Numbered from the stretch's first letter, positions 24,550 through 33,473 are shown. The stretch is 64,000 nt of DNA from VXNF01 sp964291305 (GCA_964291305.2 OZ219783.1:1240001-1304000), one strand, 5' to 3'. Translations and numbers: made by a program. Notes: a model not told the origin generated them from the sequence alone.

Positions 24550-24755
24550 GCGTTACCGCCGTAGATGGCTTTGTGGCTGCCGGGATATCTGCTGGGATCA
24601 AGCCTTCGGGTGCCCTAGATATGTCGCTAGTGGCGACTAACGATGCGACTGCGGTTGCCGCCGCGGGCGTTTTTACTTCTAACCAGATGACCGCTGCACC
24701 GGTGTTGGTGACTCGCAGCAACTTGGCACGTTCGGGGGGCGGGCGGCAGCTGTGA
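24546..24755 (+). CDS. argJ: ArgJ N-terminal fragment (upstream frame of split argJ)
   Basis: A 69-codon frame encoding the N-terminal part of ArgJ (ornithine acetyltransferase/N-acetylglutamate synthase), including G-I-K-P-S-G-x-x-D-M and A-A-G-V-F-T-S-N-Q-M-T-A-A-P-V. It starts at GTG in a GTGA overlap with argC. Translation leaves the ArgJ frame at a run of six G (24734-24739) and stops at 24753-24755. One added G in that run would join it seamlessly to the next frame. It may be a base-calling error, a real frameshift mutation, or a split or frameshifted expression. Confidence 0.85.
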   Translation: MSVTAVDGFVAAGISAGIKPSGALDMSLVATNDATAVAAAGVFTSNQMTAAPVLVTRSNLARSGGGRQL

Positions 24756-25708
24756 TCCTGAACAGTGGCAACGCTAACGCCGCCACGGGCGCGCAGGGCC
24801 TCGCCGATGCCGAGCGCATGTGCGCCCTAACGGCCGAGGAGTTGGGTTGCCGCAGTGATCACGTGTTGGTGTGCTCCACCGGCCTTATCGGCTTCGAGTT
24901 GCCCATGGATGTCATTTCCGACGGGATCCCCAAAGTGGTGGCAGCCCGCCATCCTGAAGGCGGGGGCGAGGCGGCCAGAGCCATGATGACTACCGACTCG
25001 GTGCCTAAGGAGGTGACCGTGCCCGGCGACGGATTCACCGTCGGTGGAATCGCCAAGGGCGCTGCCATGTTGGAGCCCAACATGGCCACGATGCTGGCTG
25101 TTCTCACCTGTGATGCCGCCGCCACGCCCGCCGAACTGCAGGACGTACTCCGTTCAGCCGTTTCAACCAGCTTCAACCTCCTAACCGTCGACGGCGCCCA
25201 GTCCACTAACGACACAGTTCTGCTGTTGGCTAATGGTCGCGCCGGTGCGGTGGCTACCTCGTATCTCGCTGGGGCGGTGGCCGAAGCCTGCGCCGACCTA
25301 GCCTTGCAGATGGCCGACGACGCTGAGGGCTCCACCAAGACTGTGTTGCTGCGGGTCACCGGTGCTGCCAGCGATGCCGAAGCCGCCAAGGCGGCGCGTG
25401 ACTGTGCCAACTGCCAGTTGGTGAAGTGCTCCTGGTTCGGCGAGGATCCGTATTGGGGTCGCATCGCCAGCGAGTTCGGCGCCGCAGGGGTGGAGTTCGA
25501 TCCCGACCGCATCACCATTGCCTACGGCGACCACGTGGTGTACGCCGGGGGCCGAGGGCACCAGTCCGATGCCAAGGCCATTGCGGCCTACATGCGTCGC
25601 CGCAGGCTCCACCTCAACGTGGACCTCGGCATAGGCGAAGGGCAAGCCGAGATTGTGACTGTGGATTTGTCCCACGCATATATCGACGAGAACTCCCGGA
25701 CAAGCTGA
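24752..25708 (+). CDS. argJ: ArgJ main part (downstream frame): ornithine acetyltransferase/N-acetylglutamate synthase
   Basis: 318 residues carrying the rest of ArgJ, which moves the acetyl group from N-acetylornithine to glutamate and so closes the acetyl cycle of arginine synthesis. It begins at GTG 24752 with I-L-N-S-G-N-A-N-A-A-T-G, the conserved ArgJ oxyanion segment. The autoprocessing site is intact: KGAAMLEPNMATML, where the chain is cut before the nucleophilic Thr in A-T-M-L. The GTG overlaps the stop of the N-terminal fragment by four bases (GTGA), so reinitiation is possible in principle. The two pieces together match the usual ~390-residue ArgJ. Natural autocleavage would occur well downstream of this break. 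Confidence 0.9.
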   Translation: MILNSGNANAATGAQGLADAERMCALTAEELGCRSDHVLVCSTGLIGFELPMDVISDGIPKVVAARHPEGGGEAARAMMTTDSVPKEVTVPGDGFTVGGIAKGAAMLEPNMATMLAVLTCDAAATPAELQDVLRSAVSTSFNLLTVDGAQSTNDTVLLLANGRAGAVATSYLAGAVAEACADLALQMADDAEGSTKTVLLRVTGAASDAEAAKAARDCANCQLVKCSWFGEDPYWGRIASEFGAAGVEFDPDRITIAYGDHVVYAGGRGHQSDAKAIAAYMRRRRLHLNVDLGIGEGQAEIVTVDLSHAYIDENSRTS

Positions 25709-26634
25709 TGAGCCTTCAGAGCGACTCGACAGCCGACGTGCCCCAGCCAACTGTTGCCGCCCCCCAGTTGACCGCCGAAGTTCTGGCGCAGGCCATGCCG
25801 TACATTCAGCGCTTTGCGGGTCGCACGGTGGTAATCAAGTTCGGCGGCGTGCCGGTTAGCGACCCTGCCGTGACCCGCGCCGTTGCCGGCGATGTGCTGC
25901 TTATGCACTCTGTGGGCATCCGTCCGGTGATAGTCCACGGCGGCGGACCGCAGATTGACGATCTCATGAGCCGACTCGGCATGGAGCCATCGTTTGTAGC
26001 CGGCCGCCGGGTTACCGACGCCGAGACGCTCGACATCGTGCGCATGGTGCTGGCCGGCAAGGTGAACTCTGACATTGTGGCCGCCATAAACAGCCGAGCC
26101 CCAGTGGCGGTGGGGATCTCGGGGTCTGACGCCGGACTCATAACCGCCGCGCCGCGTCTTGCTGACTTGGATGTTGACCTGGGATATGTGGGTGAAGTAG
26201 CAGCAGTCGATCCCGGCATTGTTTGCCACTTACTCGAGTTGGGTTACATACCGGTTATCTCCACCATCGGTGCTGACCAGGCGGCCCAGGCCTACAACAT
26301 CAACGCCGACACCGTGGCCGGTGCCCTAGCAGCTGCTCTAGGGGCTGAGCGTCTAGTGGTGCTGACCGATGTTGCTGGCCTGCTGGCAGAGCTGGGAGAC
26401 CCATCGAGCGTGTTGTCGGAGGTCACAGCGGGGGAGTTGACTTCCATTCTCGCCGCCGGAGGCGTGGCTGGCGGCATGATCCCTAAAGCCGAGGCGTGCC
26501 TGGCCGCAGTGCAAAATGGCGTGGGTTCAGCGCACCTGTTGAACGGCACCCAACCGCACGTGCTGCTGCTGGAACTTTTTACCGACGCCGGAGTCGGCAC
26601 CATGATCCGCCCTGATCCCCAGGACTCCTCATGA
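25708..26634 (+). CDS. argB: Acetylglutamate kinase
   Basis: Second step of arginine synthesis, phosphorylating N-acetylglutamate. The 308-residue protein has the amino-acid-kinase core: V-I-K-F-G-G at the nucleotide site (usually K-Y-G-G), P-V-I-V-H-G-G-G-P-Q-I for the substrate, and the C-terminal Y-N-I-N-A-D-T-V-A-G segment. The residues after K-F-G-G read VPVSD rather than the common NAMxD. ATG 25708 overlaps the argJ stop (TGATG); a longer open frame upstream runs inside argJ and is not real. The arginine-sensing N-terminal helix found in feedback-inhibited forms may be represented by residues 1-30. Confidence 0.95.
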   Translation: MSLQSDSTADVPQPTVAAPQLTAEVLAQAMPYIQRFAGRTVVIKFGGVPVSDPAVTRAVAGDVLLMHSVGIRPVIVHGGGPQIDDLMSRLGMEPSFVAGRRVTDAETLDIVRMVLAGKVNSDIVAAINSRAPVAVGISGSDAGLITAAPRLADLDVDLGYVGEVAAVDPGIVCHLLELGYIPVISTIGADQAAQAYNINADTVAGALAAALGAERLVVLTDVAGLLAELGDPSSVLSEVTAGELTSILAAGGVAGGMIPKAEACLAAVQNGVGSAHLLNGTQPHVLLLELFTDAGVGTMIRPDPQDSS

Positions 26635-27893
26635 ACTCCCAAGCCAACATCAGCCCAGCAACCAACGACTTGAAGCCGATGAGTTCCCATGTCGCCGCTG
26701 TAGGCGCACCTGCTGGCAGCCAGCGGTGTCCGCTAATGCCCAGTTACGGCGCGCCACAGGTGATGTTCGTGCGGGGCTCGGGGGCGCGTTTGTGGGACAG
26801 AACCGGGCGCGAGTACTTGGACTTCCTCTCGGGCCTGGCGGTCACCAGCCTGGGTCACAGCCATCCCGCTGTGGCCGAAGCGCTTGCGGATCAGGCCCAA
26901 AAACTGCTGCACGTCTCCAACCTTTTCGCCACTGAGCACAACGGCGCCGTTGCTCAGACCCTTGACGAACTGCTTGGCGGCGGCGGTCAGGTGTTCTTCT
27001 GTAACTCCGGAGCCGAGGCCAATGAGGCCGCAATCAAATTGGCTCGCCGCTGGGCGGGCTGGGGTCGCCACACGGTTATTTCGGCGTTTGCTTCATTCCA
27101 TGGCCGCACGCTGGCGACTTTGCACGCCACCGGCCAGCCGAGCAAGCACGAGGTGTTTCAGCCGCTGCCGGAAGGGTTCCGTCACGTGCCCTTTGGCGAC
27201 GCCGCCGCTGTTGCCGCGGCGATCGACGAGACCACCGCAGCGGTGCTCGTAGAGCCCGTTCAGGGTGAGGGCGGCGTAAACGTGCCGGCGCGGGACTACC
27301 TCACCGATCTGCGGGCGCTGTGTGACGAGCGGGGACTGTTGCTGATGTTTGATGAGGTACAAACCGGCCTAGCGCGTACTGGCCGCTGGTTCGCTCATCA
27401 GCATGTCGGTGTGCGGCCCGATGTGGTCACCATGGCCAAGGCGCTAGGCAACGGTGTGCCTATCGGTGCCTGCTGGGCGCGCTCGGAGGTAGCCGGCTCT
27501 TTCCGTCCTGGCGACCACGCCACCACTTTTGGTGGCCAACCACTCGCCACTGCTGCAGCCCGGGCCGTTCTGGACTGCATGATTGAGATGGATGCCCCCG
27601 CTTGCGCTGCTAAGGCAGGCCAACGGCTGAGTACCGGACTTGAAGCGCTAGCTGGCGTGGTGGCCGTACGCGGCCTCGGCCTGCTGTTAGCTGCCGAACT
27701 GGACCCAGCTATTGGTCGCAGCGCTGGCGAGGTGGCTGCCGACTGCCTGGCTGCCGGCCTGGTGGTCAACGCTGTGACTTCCACGGCCATCCGCTTCGCC
27801 CCACCTCTTCTTGTCTCTGAACTCGAGATCGACCAGGCCGTAGCGCTCTTTGGGGCCGTGTTGAGCGAAGCAGCCACCGAGGCGAGATCTTGA
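26631..27893 (+). CDS. argD: Acetylornithine aminotransferase
   Basis: A PLP-dependent class III aminotransferase of 420 residues that converts N-acetylglutamate semialdehyde to N-acetylornithine. Motifs include F-C-N-S-G-A-E-A-N-E-A-A-I-K-L-A-R (phosphate and substrate contacts), L-M-F-D-E-V-Q-T-G-L-A-R-T-G (PLP ring Asp) and the Schiff-base Lys in V-T-M-A-K-A-L-G-N-G. The first ~30 residues are longer than in many ArgD proteins. ATGA overlap with argB, TTGA overlap with argF. Confidence 0.95.
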   Translation: MNSQANISPATNDLKPMSSHVAAVGAPAGSQRCPLMPSYGAPQVMFVRGSGARLWDRTGREYLDFLSGLAVTSLGHSHPAVAEALADQAQKLLHVSNLFATEHNGAVAQTLDELLGGGGQVFFCNSGAEANEAAIKLARRWAGWGRHTVISAFASFHGRTLATLHATGQPSKHEVFQPLPEGFRHVPFGDAAAVAAAIDETTAAVLVEPVQGEGGVNVPARDYLTDLRALCDERGLLLMFDEVQTGLARTGRWFAHQHVGVRPDVVTMAKALGNGVPIGACWARSEVAGSFRPGDHATTFGGQPLATAAARAVLDCMIEMDAPACAAKAGQRLSTGLEALAGVVAVRGLGLLLAAELDPAIGRSAGEVAADCLAAGLVVNAVTSTAIRFAPPLLVSELEIDQAVALFGAVLSEAATEARS

Positions 27894-28831
27894 GTCTCGT
27901 GCGCCACTTCCTGGACATTGATGATCTCAGCGCTCCCGAGATCGAAGACATCTTGAACCGCGCCAAGACCGCTTATCGGTCCGGGGCACTGGCAGGCCGC
28001 GGCGTAGCTCTCTACTTTCAGAAACCCTCGGCACGCACCCGCCACTCGGCCGAACTAGCCGCGGTGCAGTTGTCGGGACACCCGGTGACTGTGGCGGATC
28101 ATGAGGTAGGCATCGATGTCCGCGAGAGCGCCGAAGATCTGGCTCGCACTCTGGCCTGCTACCACGCCATAGTCGGGGCACGGGTCTTCGATCACAGCAT
28201 CCTGGAACGCATGGCGGCGGTGTCGCAGGTGCCAGTGGTGAACTTGCTGTCCGACCGCGCCCACCCGCTTCAGGCACTGGCCGACCTGCTGACGATTCAG
28301 CAGGTGTTTGGCTCCCCAGCGGGTCGCACTCTGGCCTACGTGGGTGACGCTAACAACGTGGCCTTTTCGCTGGCTCTGGCCGCCGGTCGGACCGGCGTGA
28401 CGTTTCGCATCGCTTCGCCCCCGGGGTACGGCTTCGACCCCGAGCAGTTGCTCCGCTTCCAGGCAGCAGGCATAGATTTGCAGAGTTTCGAGGATCCTGA
28501 TGCCGCTGTGGCGGGCGCCGATGCCGTCTATACCGATGTTTGGGCCTCCATGGGCCAGGAGGCTGAAATTGCCCAGCGGAAACAGGACTTTGCTGGTTTC
28601 ACTGTTACCCAGGACTTGATGGATATCGCGGCCCCGGACGCCGTCTTCCTCCATTGTCTGCCGGCCCATCGGGGAGAAGAGGTTTCAGCCGAAGTTATCG
28701 ACGGGCCCCGGTCGTGGGTATGGCAGCAGGCCGCTAACCGACTCCATGCCACCAAAGGCCTGTTCTGGTGGTTGGCCGACCCCACTGGGGGTCCCCCTTC
28801 GGGTGATCGCGGACAGAAAGGTCGCACGTGA
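27890..28831 (+). CDS. argF: Ornithine carbamoyltransferase
   Basis: Makes citrulline from ornithine and carbamoyl phosphate. In 313 residues it shows the carbamoyl-phosphate loop K-P-S-A-R-T-R (usually S-T-R-T-R), the H-P-x-Q motif in D-R-A-H-P-L-Q-A-L-A-D, and the ornithine/catalytic Cys motif H-C-L-P-A-H-R-G-E-E-V. The start is TTG 27890 in a TTGA overlap with argD; it gives the standard family N-terminus. It ends in a GTGA overlap with argR. Confidence 0.95.
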   Translation: MSLVRHFLDIDDLSAPEIEDILNRAKTAYRSGALAGRGVALYFQKPSARTRHSAELAAVQLSGHPVTVADHEVGIDVRESAEDLARTLACYHAIVGARVFDHSILERMAAVSQVPVVNLLSDRAHPLQALADLLTIQQVFGSPAGRTLAYVGDANNVAFSLALAAGRTGVTFRIASPPGYGFDPEQLLRFQAAGIDLQSFEDPDAAVAGADAVYTDVWASMGQEAEIAQRKQDFAGFTVTQDLMDIAAPDAVFLHCLPAHRGEEVSAEVIDGPRSWVWQQAANRLHATKGLFWWLADPTGGPPSGDRGQKGRT

Positions 28832-29337
28832 GCGCCGGAAACGTGGGCAAGCGCCAGCGCCAGCACATCATCGAGCAGCTGCTGAGCGACGAAGCGGTCA
28901 GCAGCCAAGAGCAGCTCGTGGAGTTGCTAGCGGCGCGGGGCGTCAGTGCCACGCAGGCCACCGTCTCACGCGATCTGGAGGATCTTGGTGCCGTCAAAGT
29001 TCGGGTGGGAGGAGGAGTCGGCGTATATGCGGTGCCCGTGCCGGCTCCCGAGCGTGCAATGAGTGAGGATCACCTGCGCCGGGTGCTCAGCGATTGGGTA
29101 GTCGGGGTAGCTTGCTCTGGCAACCTGGTGTGCCTACGCACACCCCCGGGTTCAGCGCACGTGGTCGGCTCGGCGATCGACCGTGGGGGGCTGCCGGATG
29201 TTCTCGCCACCGTCGCCGGCGATGACACAGTTCTAGTAGTGGCGGCTGAGGCCAGCAACTCCGGTGCCCTTGCCGAGCAGTTACGTGCCCGTGCCGGCTT
29301 GCCACCCGATTCCCACCCCCGCAGTAAGGAGACTTGA
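28828..29337 (+). CDS. argR: Arginine repressor
   Basis: A 169-residue ArgR. The N-terminal winged helix (about 8-75) contains A-T-Q-A-T-V-S-R-D-L-E-D-L, the S-R-D recognition-helix signature, and the C-terminal domain (about 90-160) has the V-A-G-D-D-T motif that binds arginine and forms the hexamer. It probably represses this operon through the palindrome at 23491-23508. Placed between argF and argG, the usual actinobacterial order, with a GTGA start overlap. Confidence 0.95.
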   Translation: MSAGNVGKRQRQHIIEQLLSDEAVSSQEQLVELLAARGVSATQATVSRDLEDLGAVKVRVGGGVGVYAVPVPAPERAMSEDHLRRVLSDWVVGVACSGNLVCLRTPPGSAHVVGSAIDRGGLPDVLATVAGDDTVLVVAAEASNSGALAEQLRARAGLPPDSHPRSKET

Positions 29338-29340
29338 ACT

Positions 29341-30591
29341 ATGACGCAGTTATCGGTACCTGCGGGTGCCCCTCGCAAGGTCGTGCTGGCCTACTCGGGC
29401 GGTTTGGACACCTCGGTGATCTTGCGCTGGCTGCAAGTCAGCTACGGCTGCGAGGTGGTTACTTTCACCGCCGACCTGGGCCAGCGCGAGGAGTTAGAAC
29501 CGGCTCGCGCCAAAGCCGCTGCTCTGGGTGTGAACGATATTCGCATCGAGGATCTGCGCCTGGAGTTCGCTCGTGACTTCGTGTTTCCGATGTTCCGCGC
29601 CAACGCCATCTACGAGGGCGAATACTTGCTCGGCACTTCCATTGCCCGCCCATTGATCGCCAAACGACTGGTGGAGATCGCCGCCGAGACGGGCGCTGAT
29701 GCCATTGCCCACGGTGCAACTGGTAAAGGCAACGACCAGGTGCGCTTCGAGTTAGGGGCCTACGCGCTGGCGCCGGACATCAAGGTGATCTCACCGTGGC
29801 GTATCTGGGATCTCACCTCGCGTGAGCGCCTGCTGGCCTACGCCACCGAGCACGACATCCCCATCACCGCTAGCGCAGCCGGTGGATCGCCCTATAGCGA
29901 GGACGCCAACCTGCTGCACATCTCCTACGAGGGTGGCCGTCTGGAGGATCCTTGGCTCGAGCCCGAAGCAGCCATGTGGCGCTGGACGACAGCCCCCACC
30001 GACGCTCCTGACGAACCGCAGTATGTGGAGATCGCCTTCGAACGGGGTGACCCGGTGGCTGTTGACGGCCGCCAACTAACGCCGGGAGAGCTACTAGCCG
30101 AGTTGAACAACTTAGGTGCTACCCACGGTGTCGGCCGCCTAGATCTGGTGGAGAATCGCTATGTGGGTATGAAATCTCGCGGTGCCTATGAAACACCTGG
30201 TGGCACGATTCTGCTGCGAGCTCACCGGGCTATGGAGTCGCTCACCCTGGACCGAGAGGTGGCGCATCTGAAGGACGAGTTGATGCCCCGCTACGCCTCG
30301 CTGATCTACAACGGCTACTGGTGGAGCCCCGAGCGACGCATGCTGCAAGCGGCTATCGATTTCAGTCAAGAACGGGTGACGGGCACTGTTCGCTTACAGC
30401 TATACAAGGGCAACGTCACGATCGTGGGCCGCCGCTCGCCGCAAAGTCTCTTCGACCCGACCATTGCTACCTTCGAGGAGGACGAAGGGGCCTACCACCA
30501 GGGTGACGCTGAGGGCTTCATCAAGCTGCAGGCTCTCAGGTTGCAGACCGCGGCTGCTCGGGCAGCCGGAGGTGGCGTCGGTGGCTCCTGA
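29341..30591 (+). CDS. argG: Argininosuccinate synthase
   Basis: Joins citrulline and aspartate with ATP. The 416-residue protein has the N-type ATP pyrophosphatase P-loop A-Y-S-G-G-L-D-T-S near residue 18, the A-H-G-A-T-G-K-G-N-D-Q-V-R-F segment near 122, and the S-P-Y-S-E-D-A-N-L segment near 182. An AAGGAGA site precedes the ATG. It is the only gene of the operon not overlapping its upstream neighbour (three-base gap), and overlaps argH by 11 bases. Confidence 0.96.
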   Translation: MTQLSVPAGAPRKVVLAYSGGLDTSVILRWLQVSYGCEVVTFTADLGQREELEPARAKAAALGVNDIRIEDLRLEFARDFVFPMFRANAIYEGEYLLGTSIARPLIAKRLVEIAAETGADAIAHGATGKGNDQVRFELGAYALAPDIKVISPWRIWDLTSRERLLAYATEHDIPITASAAGGSPYSEDANLLHISYEGGRLEDPWLEPEAAMWRWTTAPTDAPDEPQYVEIAFERGDPVAVDGRQLTPGELLAELNNLGATHGVGRLDLVENRYVGMKSRGAYETPGGTILLRAHRAMESLTLDREVAHLKDELMPRYASLIYNGYWWSPERRMLQAAIDFSQERVTGTVRLQLYKGNVTIVGRRSPQSLFDPTIATFEEDEGAYHQGDAEGFIKLQALRLQTAAARAAGGGVGGS

Positions 30592-32020
30592 TCCTCAGGT
30601 CGAAGGGTCCCAGGATGTAGGTCAAAGCGGCACACTCTGGGCGGGGCGTATGGCTGCCGCGCCTGACGAAGAGTTGCTGGCCTTCACGGTCAGCTTGCCG
30701 TACGATCGATTCCTAGCGGCTGACGACATTGCCGCCTCGCAAGCCCATGCGCGCGGGCTGGTACGCGCCGGGTTACTGACCGAAGCTGACGGGGCGGCCG
30801 TGGCTAGCGCGCTTGACCTCACCGCAACCGAACTGGCTACGGGGGAATTTGTCTTTGCTCCCGGGGATGAGGACATTCATACAGCCGTGGAGCGTCGCGT
30901 CACCGAGCTGGCCGGAGAGGCAGGTGCCCGACTGCACACGGCCCGCAGCCGCAACGACCAAGTCTCATGTGATCTGCGGTTGTTCTCAAAGCGCCAGCTA
31001 GCAGCGGTGGCTGCGGATATTTTGAAGTTGCAACGTGTGCTGGCAGATCGCGCCAGAGCTGCTGACGACGCCAGGCTGCCGGCCTACACCCACCTGCAGC
31101 GCGCTCAGCCCGTGTTGCTGGCGCACCATTTGCTGGCACATGGCTGGGCCTTAGCCCGCGACTTTGACCGGCTGCTGGCTGCCCGTTGCCGGGCAGACGT
31201 ATCGCCGCTGGGTGCCGGAGCCTCAGCCGGGACATCGCTGCCCATAGATCCAGATGCCACCGCCGCCGACTTGGGGTTCGCAGCCCGCTTCGAGAACTCC
31301 TTAGATGCTGTTAGCGACCGAGATTTCGTGGCCGAGAGCCTCTTTGTCCTGGCGCTGCTGGGAGTGCACCTCTCTCGGCTCGGCGAGGAGATCGTCTGGT
31401 GGACTAGCGAGGAAGTCGGTTTTCTGCGTCTTAACGACTCTTGGGCTACCGGCAGCTCAATGATGCCGCAGAAGAAGAACCCCGACGTGGCGGAGTTGGC
31501 GAGGGCGCGCGCCGGGCGCCTCATCGGCAACCTCACTGGCCTGCTAGCAACCCTCAAGGGCTTGCCGCTGGCTTATAACCGCGACCTCCAAGAGGACAAA
31601 GAGCCGCTGTTCGACTCCCTCACCCAAGTGCGCGGTGCATTAGCCGCGCTGGCCGGACTACTGCGCACGGCCACTTTTGCTGAAGACCGTATGGCTGCCG
31701 CGGCCGACGACCCGTTACTAGCCGCTACTGACCTAGCCGAGGTTCTAGTCAGCCGCGGTGTGCCATTCCGACAAGCGCACGAACGCATAGCCGGCGTGGT
31801 GCAGACAGCGCTTGCCACCGACGGCGACTTCACCGAACTGGCTGTCGCCGAGATGGGACCTGAGGCACGGGAGATCCTGCAACCCGGCGTTGTCTTGGCT
31901 CGCCGCTGCAGTCCGGGCGGCGGGGGTGCAGCGCCTGTAGCCCTCCAGCGGCAGCGCTTTGAGCAACTTCTCAGCGCGGATGCGGCCCGACTCGCCGCCT
32001 TGGAGTCAGCACCGGAGTGA
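30581..32020 (+). CDS. argH: Argininosuccinate lyase
   Basis: Last arginine step, splitting argininosuccinate to arginine and fumarate. The protein of 479 residues carries L-W-A-G-R near the N-terminus, the H-T-A-R-S-R-N-D-Q-V segment, T-H-L-Q-R-A-Q-P, and the fumarase/lyase signature G-S-S-M-M-P-Q-K-K-N-P with the catalytic Ser loop. GTG 30581 is chosen because GGAGGTG lies seven bases upstream; the longer frame starts inside argG. It ends in a GTGA overlap with the DNA glycosylase. Confidence 0.95.
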   Translation: MAPDPQVEGSQDVGQSGTLWAGRMAAAPDEELLAFTVSLPYDRFLAADDIAASQAHARGLVRAGLLTEADGAAVASALDLTATELATGEFVFAPGDEDIHTAVERRVTELAGEAGARLHTARSRNDQVSCDLRLFSKRQLAAVAADILKLQRVLADRARAADDARLPAYTHLQRAQPVLLAHHLLAHGWALARDFDRLLAARCRADVSPLGAGASAGTSLPIDPDATAADLGFAARFENSLDAVSDRDFVAESLFVLALLGVHLSRLGEEIVWWTSEEVGFLRLNDSWATGSSMMPQKKNPDVAELARARAGRLIGNLTGLLATLKGLPLAYNRDLQEDKEPLFDSLTQVRGALAALAGLLRTATFAEDRMAAAADDPLLAATDLAEVLVSRGVPFRQAHERIAGVVQTALATDGDFTELAVAEMGPEAREILQPGVVLARRCSPGGGGAAPVALQRQRFEQLLSADAARLAALESAPE

Positions 32021-32598
32021 GCGGAGCGCTCGAGCGTTCGTTCTTTGAGCGTTCGGTCACGGCTGTGGCCCCTGACCTACTCGGAATGGTTCTGAGTTGC
32101 GGTGACCGCTCCGGGCGCGTCGTGGAAGTCGAGGCCTACGGCGGGGCCGACGACCCGGCCAGCCACGGTCACCGGAAACGCACCTCGCGCAACGATGTCA
32201 TGTTCGGTCTGCCTGGGCGTCTGTATGTGTACTTCACCTATGGAATGCACTGGTGTGCCAACGTGGTCTGTGAGCCCGACGGGTGTTGTGGGGCTGTGCT
32301 AGTTCGTGCTTTGTCGCCGCTAAGCGGCCTCGACGAGATGTGGGCTGATCGTCCAAAGGCGCGCCGCGCCCGCGACCTCTGCAGCGGCCCCGCCAAGCTC
32401 ACCGCCGCCTTGGGCATCTCTGGGCAGCACAACGGCGTGGACCTGCTTGCCGCAGACTCGCCGGTTACGCTCCGCCAACTCGAAGCCGAACCGCTACGGG
32501 TTGCCTCCAGCAGTCGAATCGGCATAAACCTCGCTACCGAACGACTTTGGCGTTGGTACATATCGGGCGACCCCAATATCTCTCGTTCGCCACGCTGA
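32017..32598 (+). CDS. 3-methyladenine DNA glycosylase, AAG/MPG family
   Basis: A 193-residue base-excision-repair glycosylase of the human AAG type. It has V-E-V-E-A-Y-G-G-A-D-D-P-A-S-H with the catalytic Glu, G-R-L-Y-V-Y-F-T-Y-G-M-H-W-C-x-N-V-V, and C-S-G-P-A-K-L-T-A-A-L-G. It removes alkylated purines. Joining it to argH by a GTGA overlap is common in actinobacteria and firmicutes. Its final 16 codons (W-Y-I-S-G-D-P-N-I-S-R) are part of a 51-base sequence repeated downstream. Confidence 0.93.
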   Translation: MSGALERSFFERSVTAVAPDLLGMVLSCGDRSGRVVEVEAYGGADDPASHGHRKRTSRNDVMFGLPGRLYVYFTYGMHWCANVVCEPDGCCGAVLVRALSPLSGLDEMWADRPKARRARDLCSGPAKLTAALGISGQHNGVDLLAADSPVTLRQLEAEPLRVASSSRIGINLATERLWRWYISGDPNISRSPR

Positions 32599-32673
32599 GT
32601 GGGACCGAACAGGCTTTCTAGTGTTGGTACATACTGGGCGACCCCAATATCTCTCGTCCGCCACGCTGAGTGG
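32552..32673. repeat. 51-bp direct repeat copying the 3' end of the DNA glycosylase gene
   Basis: Copy 1 (32552-32602) spans the last codons and stop of the glycosylase gene. Copy 2 (32623-32673) lies 71 bases on and differs at three positions. A 20-base unique segment separates them. The following sequence also has two further GCTGAGTGG-like words (to about 32690). The 153-base gap before the MOSC gene holds nothing else recognised. Confidence 0.9.
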
Positions 32674-32751
32674 TCTTGCTGAGTGGTTTGGCTGAGCGAA
32701 AACACTGCCAATAGTCGGACTTCTCAGGTGGCCTGCGGGTAGTTTGAGCGA

Positions 32752-33462
32752 GTGAATATTGATCTCCGGGGCACAGTGGTAGCTGTCTGCGTAGGCACAG
32801 CCGGCGAGTTGGTCTCCAGTGGTCGCACCATCCAGAGCGCCTTTGTGAAGCAGCCCGTAGCAGGATCGGTGCGGGTCCATAAGCTGGGGGTCGAGGGCGA
32901 TGAGCATGTCTACGAGGGCCACGGTGGCTCTGACGCGGCCGTTCTGGTCTACTCCCGTGACCACTATCAGTTCTGGCGCGACCGCGGAATCCAGCTGCCC
33001 GACGTGAGTGCGTTTGCCGAGAATCTCACCGTGGACGGTCTAACCGAGGCGGAGGTTCACCTTGGCGATGTCTTCGAGGTGGGGTCTTGCGTCATGCAGG
33101 TCAGCGAGCCGCGGTCGCCGTGTTACAAGATTGCTGCCCGATACGGCCGCAAGGACATCTCCATCGCGGTGCAGGAAACAGGCTTTACCGGTTATCTCAT
33201 GCGCGTGCTGCAGGAGGGGGAAGTAGTGGCCAGCGACGAGATGAATCTCGTGCAGCGGGACAAGTCGCACGACTGCACCGTTGCCGAAGCAGGCCGCATC
33301 GTGAACGTGGATCGCAACGATCTAGAGGGCGCGAAGCGTTTAGTCAGCATTGAGGCTCTTAGCGACTCGATCAGGCACAAGCTCACCGCCCGCATCGCCC
33401 GCGGCGAGCGACTTGGACTAGATCTTGAGCGTTTGTACCTCTCGGGGCAGTTCGAAACCTAA
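32752..33462 (+). CDS. MOSC domain protein, YiiM-like
   Basis: A 236-residue protein with a MOSC domain, a beta-rich fold that binds molybdenum cofactor or reactive sulfur. Landmarks are the H-K-L-G-V-E-G-D-E-H start, F-A-E-N-L-T-V-D-G-L, and the conserved Cys in P-R-S-P-C-Y-K-I, followed by a C-terminal helical segment as in E. coli YiiM. YiiM-type proteins take part in reduction of N-hydroxylated base analogues, so a detoxifying role is possible. GTG start at 32752. It converges with the small membrane protein (stops 12 bases apart). Confidence 0.88.
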   Translation: MNIDLRGTVVAVCVGTAGELVSSGRTIQSAFVKQPVAGSVRVHKLGVEGDEHVYEGHGGSDAAVLVYSRDHYQFWRDRGIQLPDVSAFAENLTVDGLTEAEVHLGDVFEVGSCVMQVSEPRSPCYKIAARYGRKDISIAVQETGFTGYLMRVLQEGEVVASDEMNLVQRDKSHDCTVAEAGRIVNVDRNDLEGAKRLVSIEALSDSIRHKLTARIARGERLGLDLERLYLSGQFET

Positions 33463-33473
33463 GCAGCGGTGCC

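Noticed and set aside
25426..25707. N-terminal extension of argB back into argJ
   Set aside because: The extension is the argJ sequence in the wrong frame, rich in Arg/Pro, and a normal ArgB begins at 25708.
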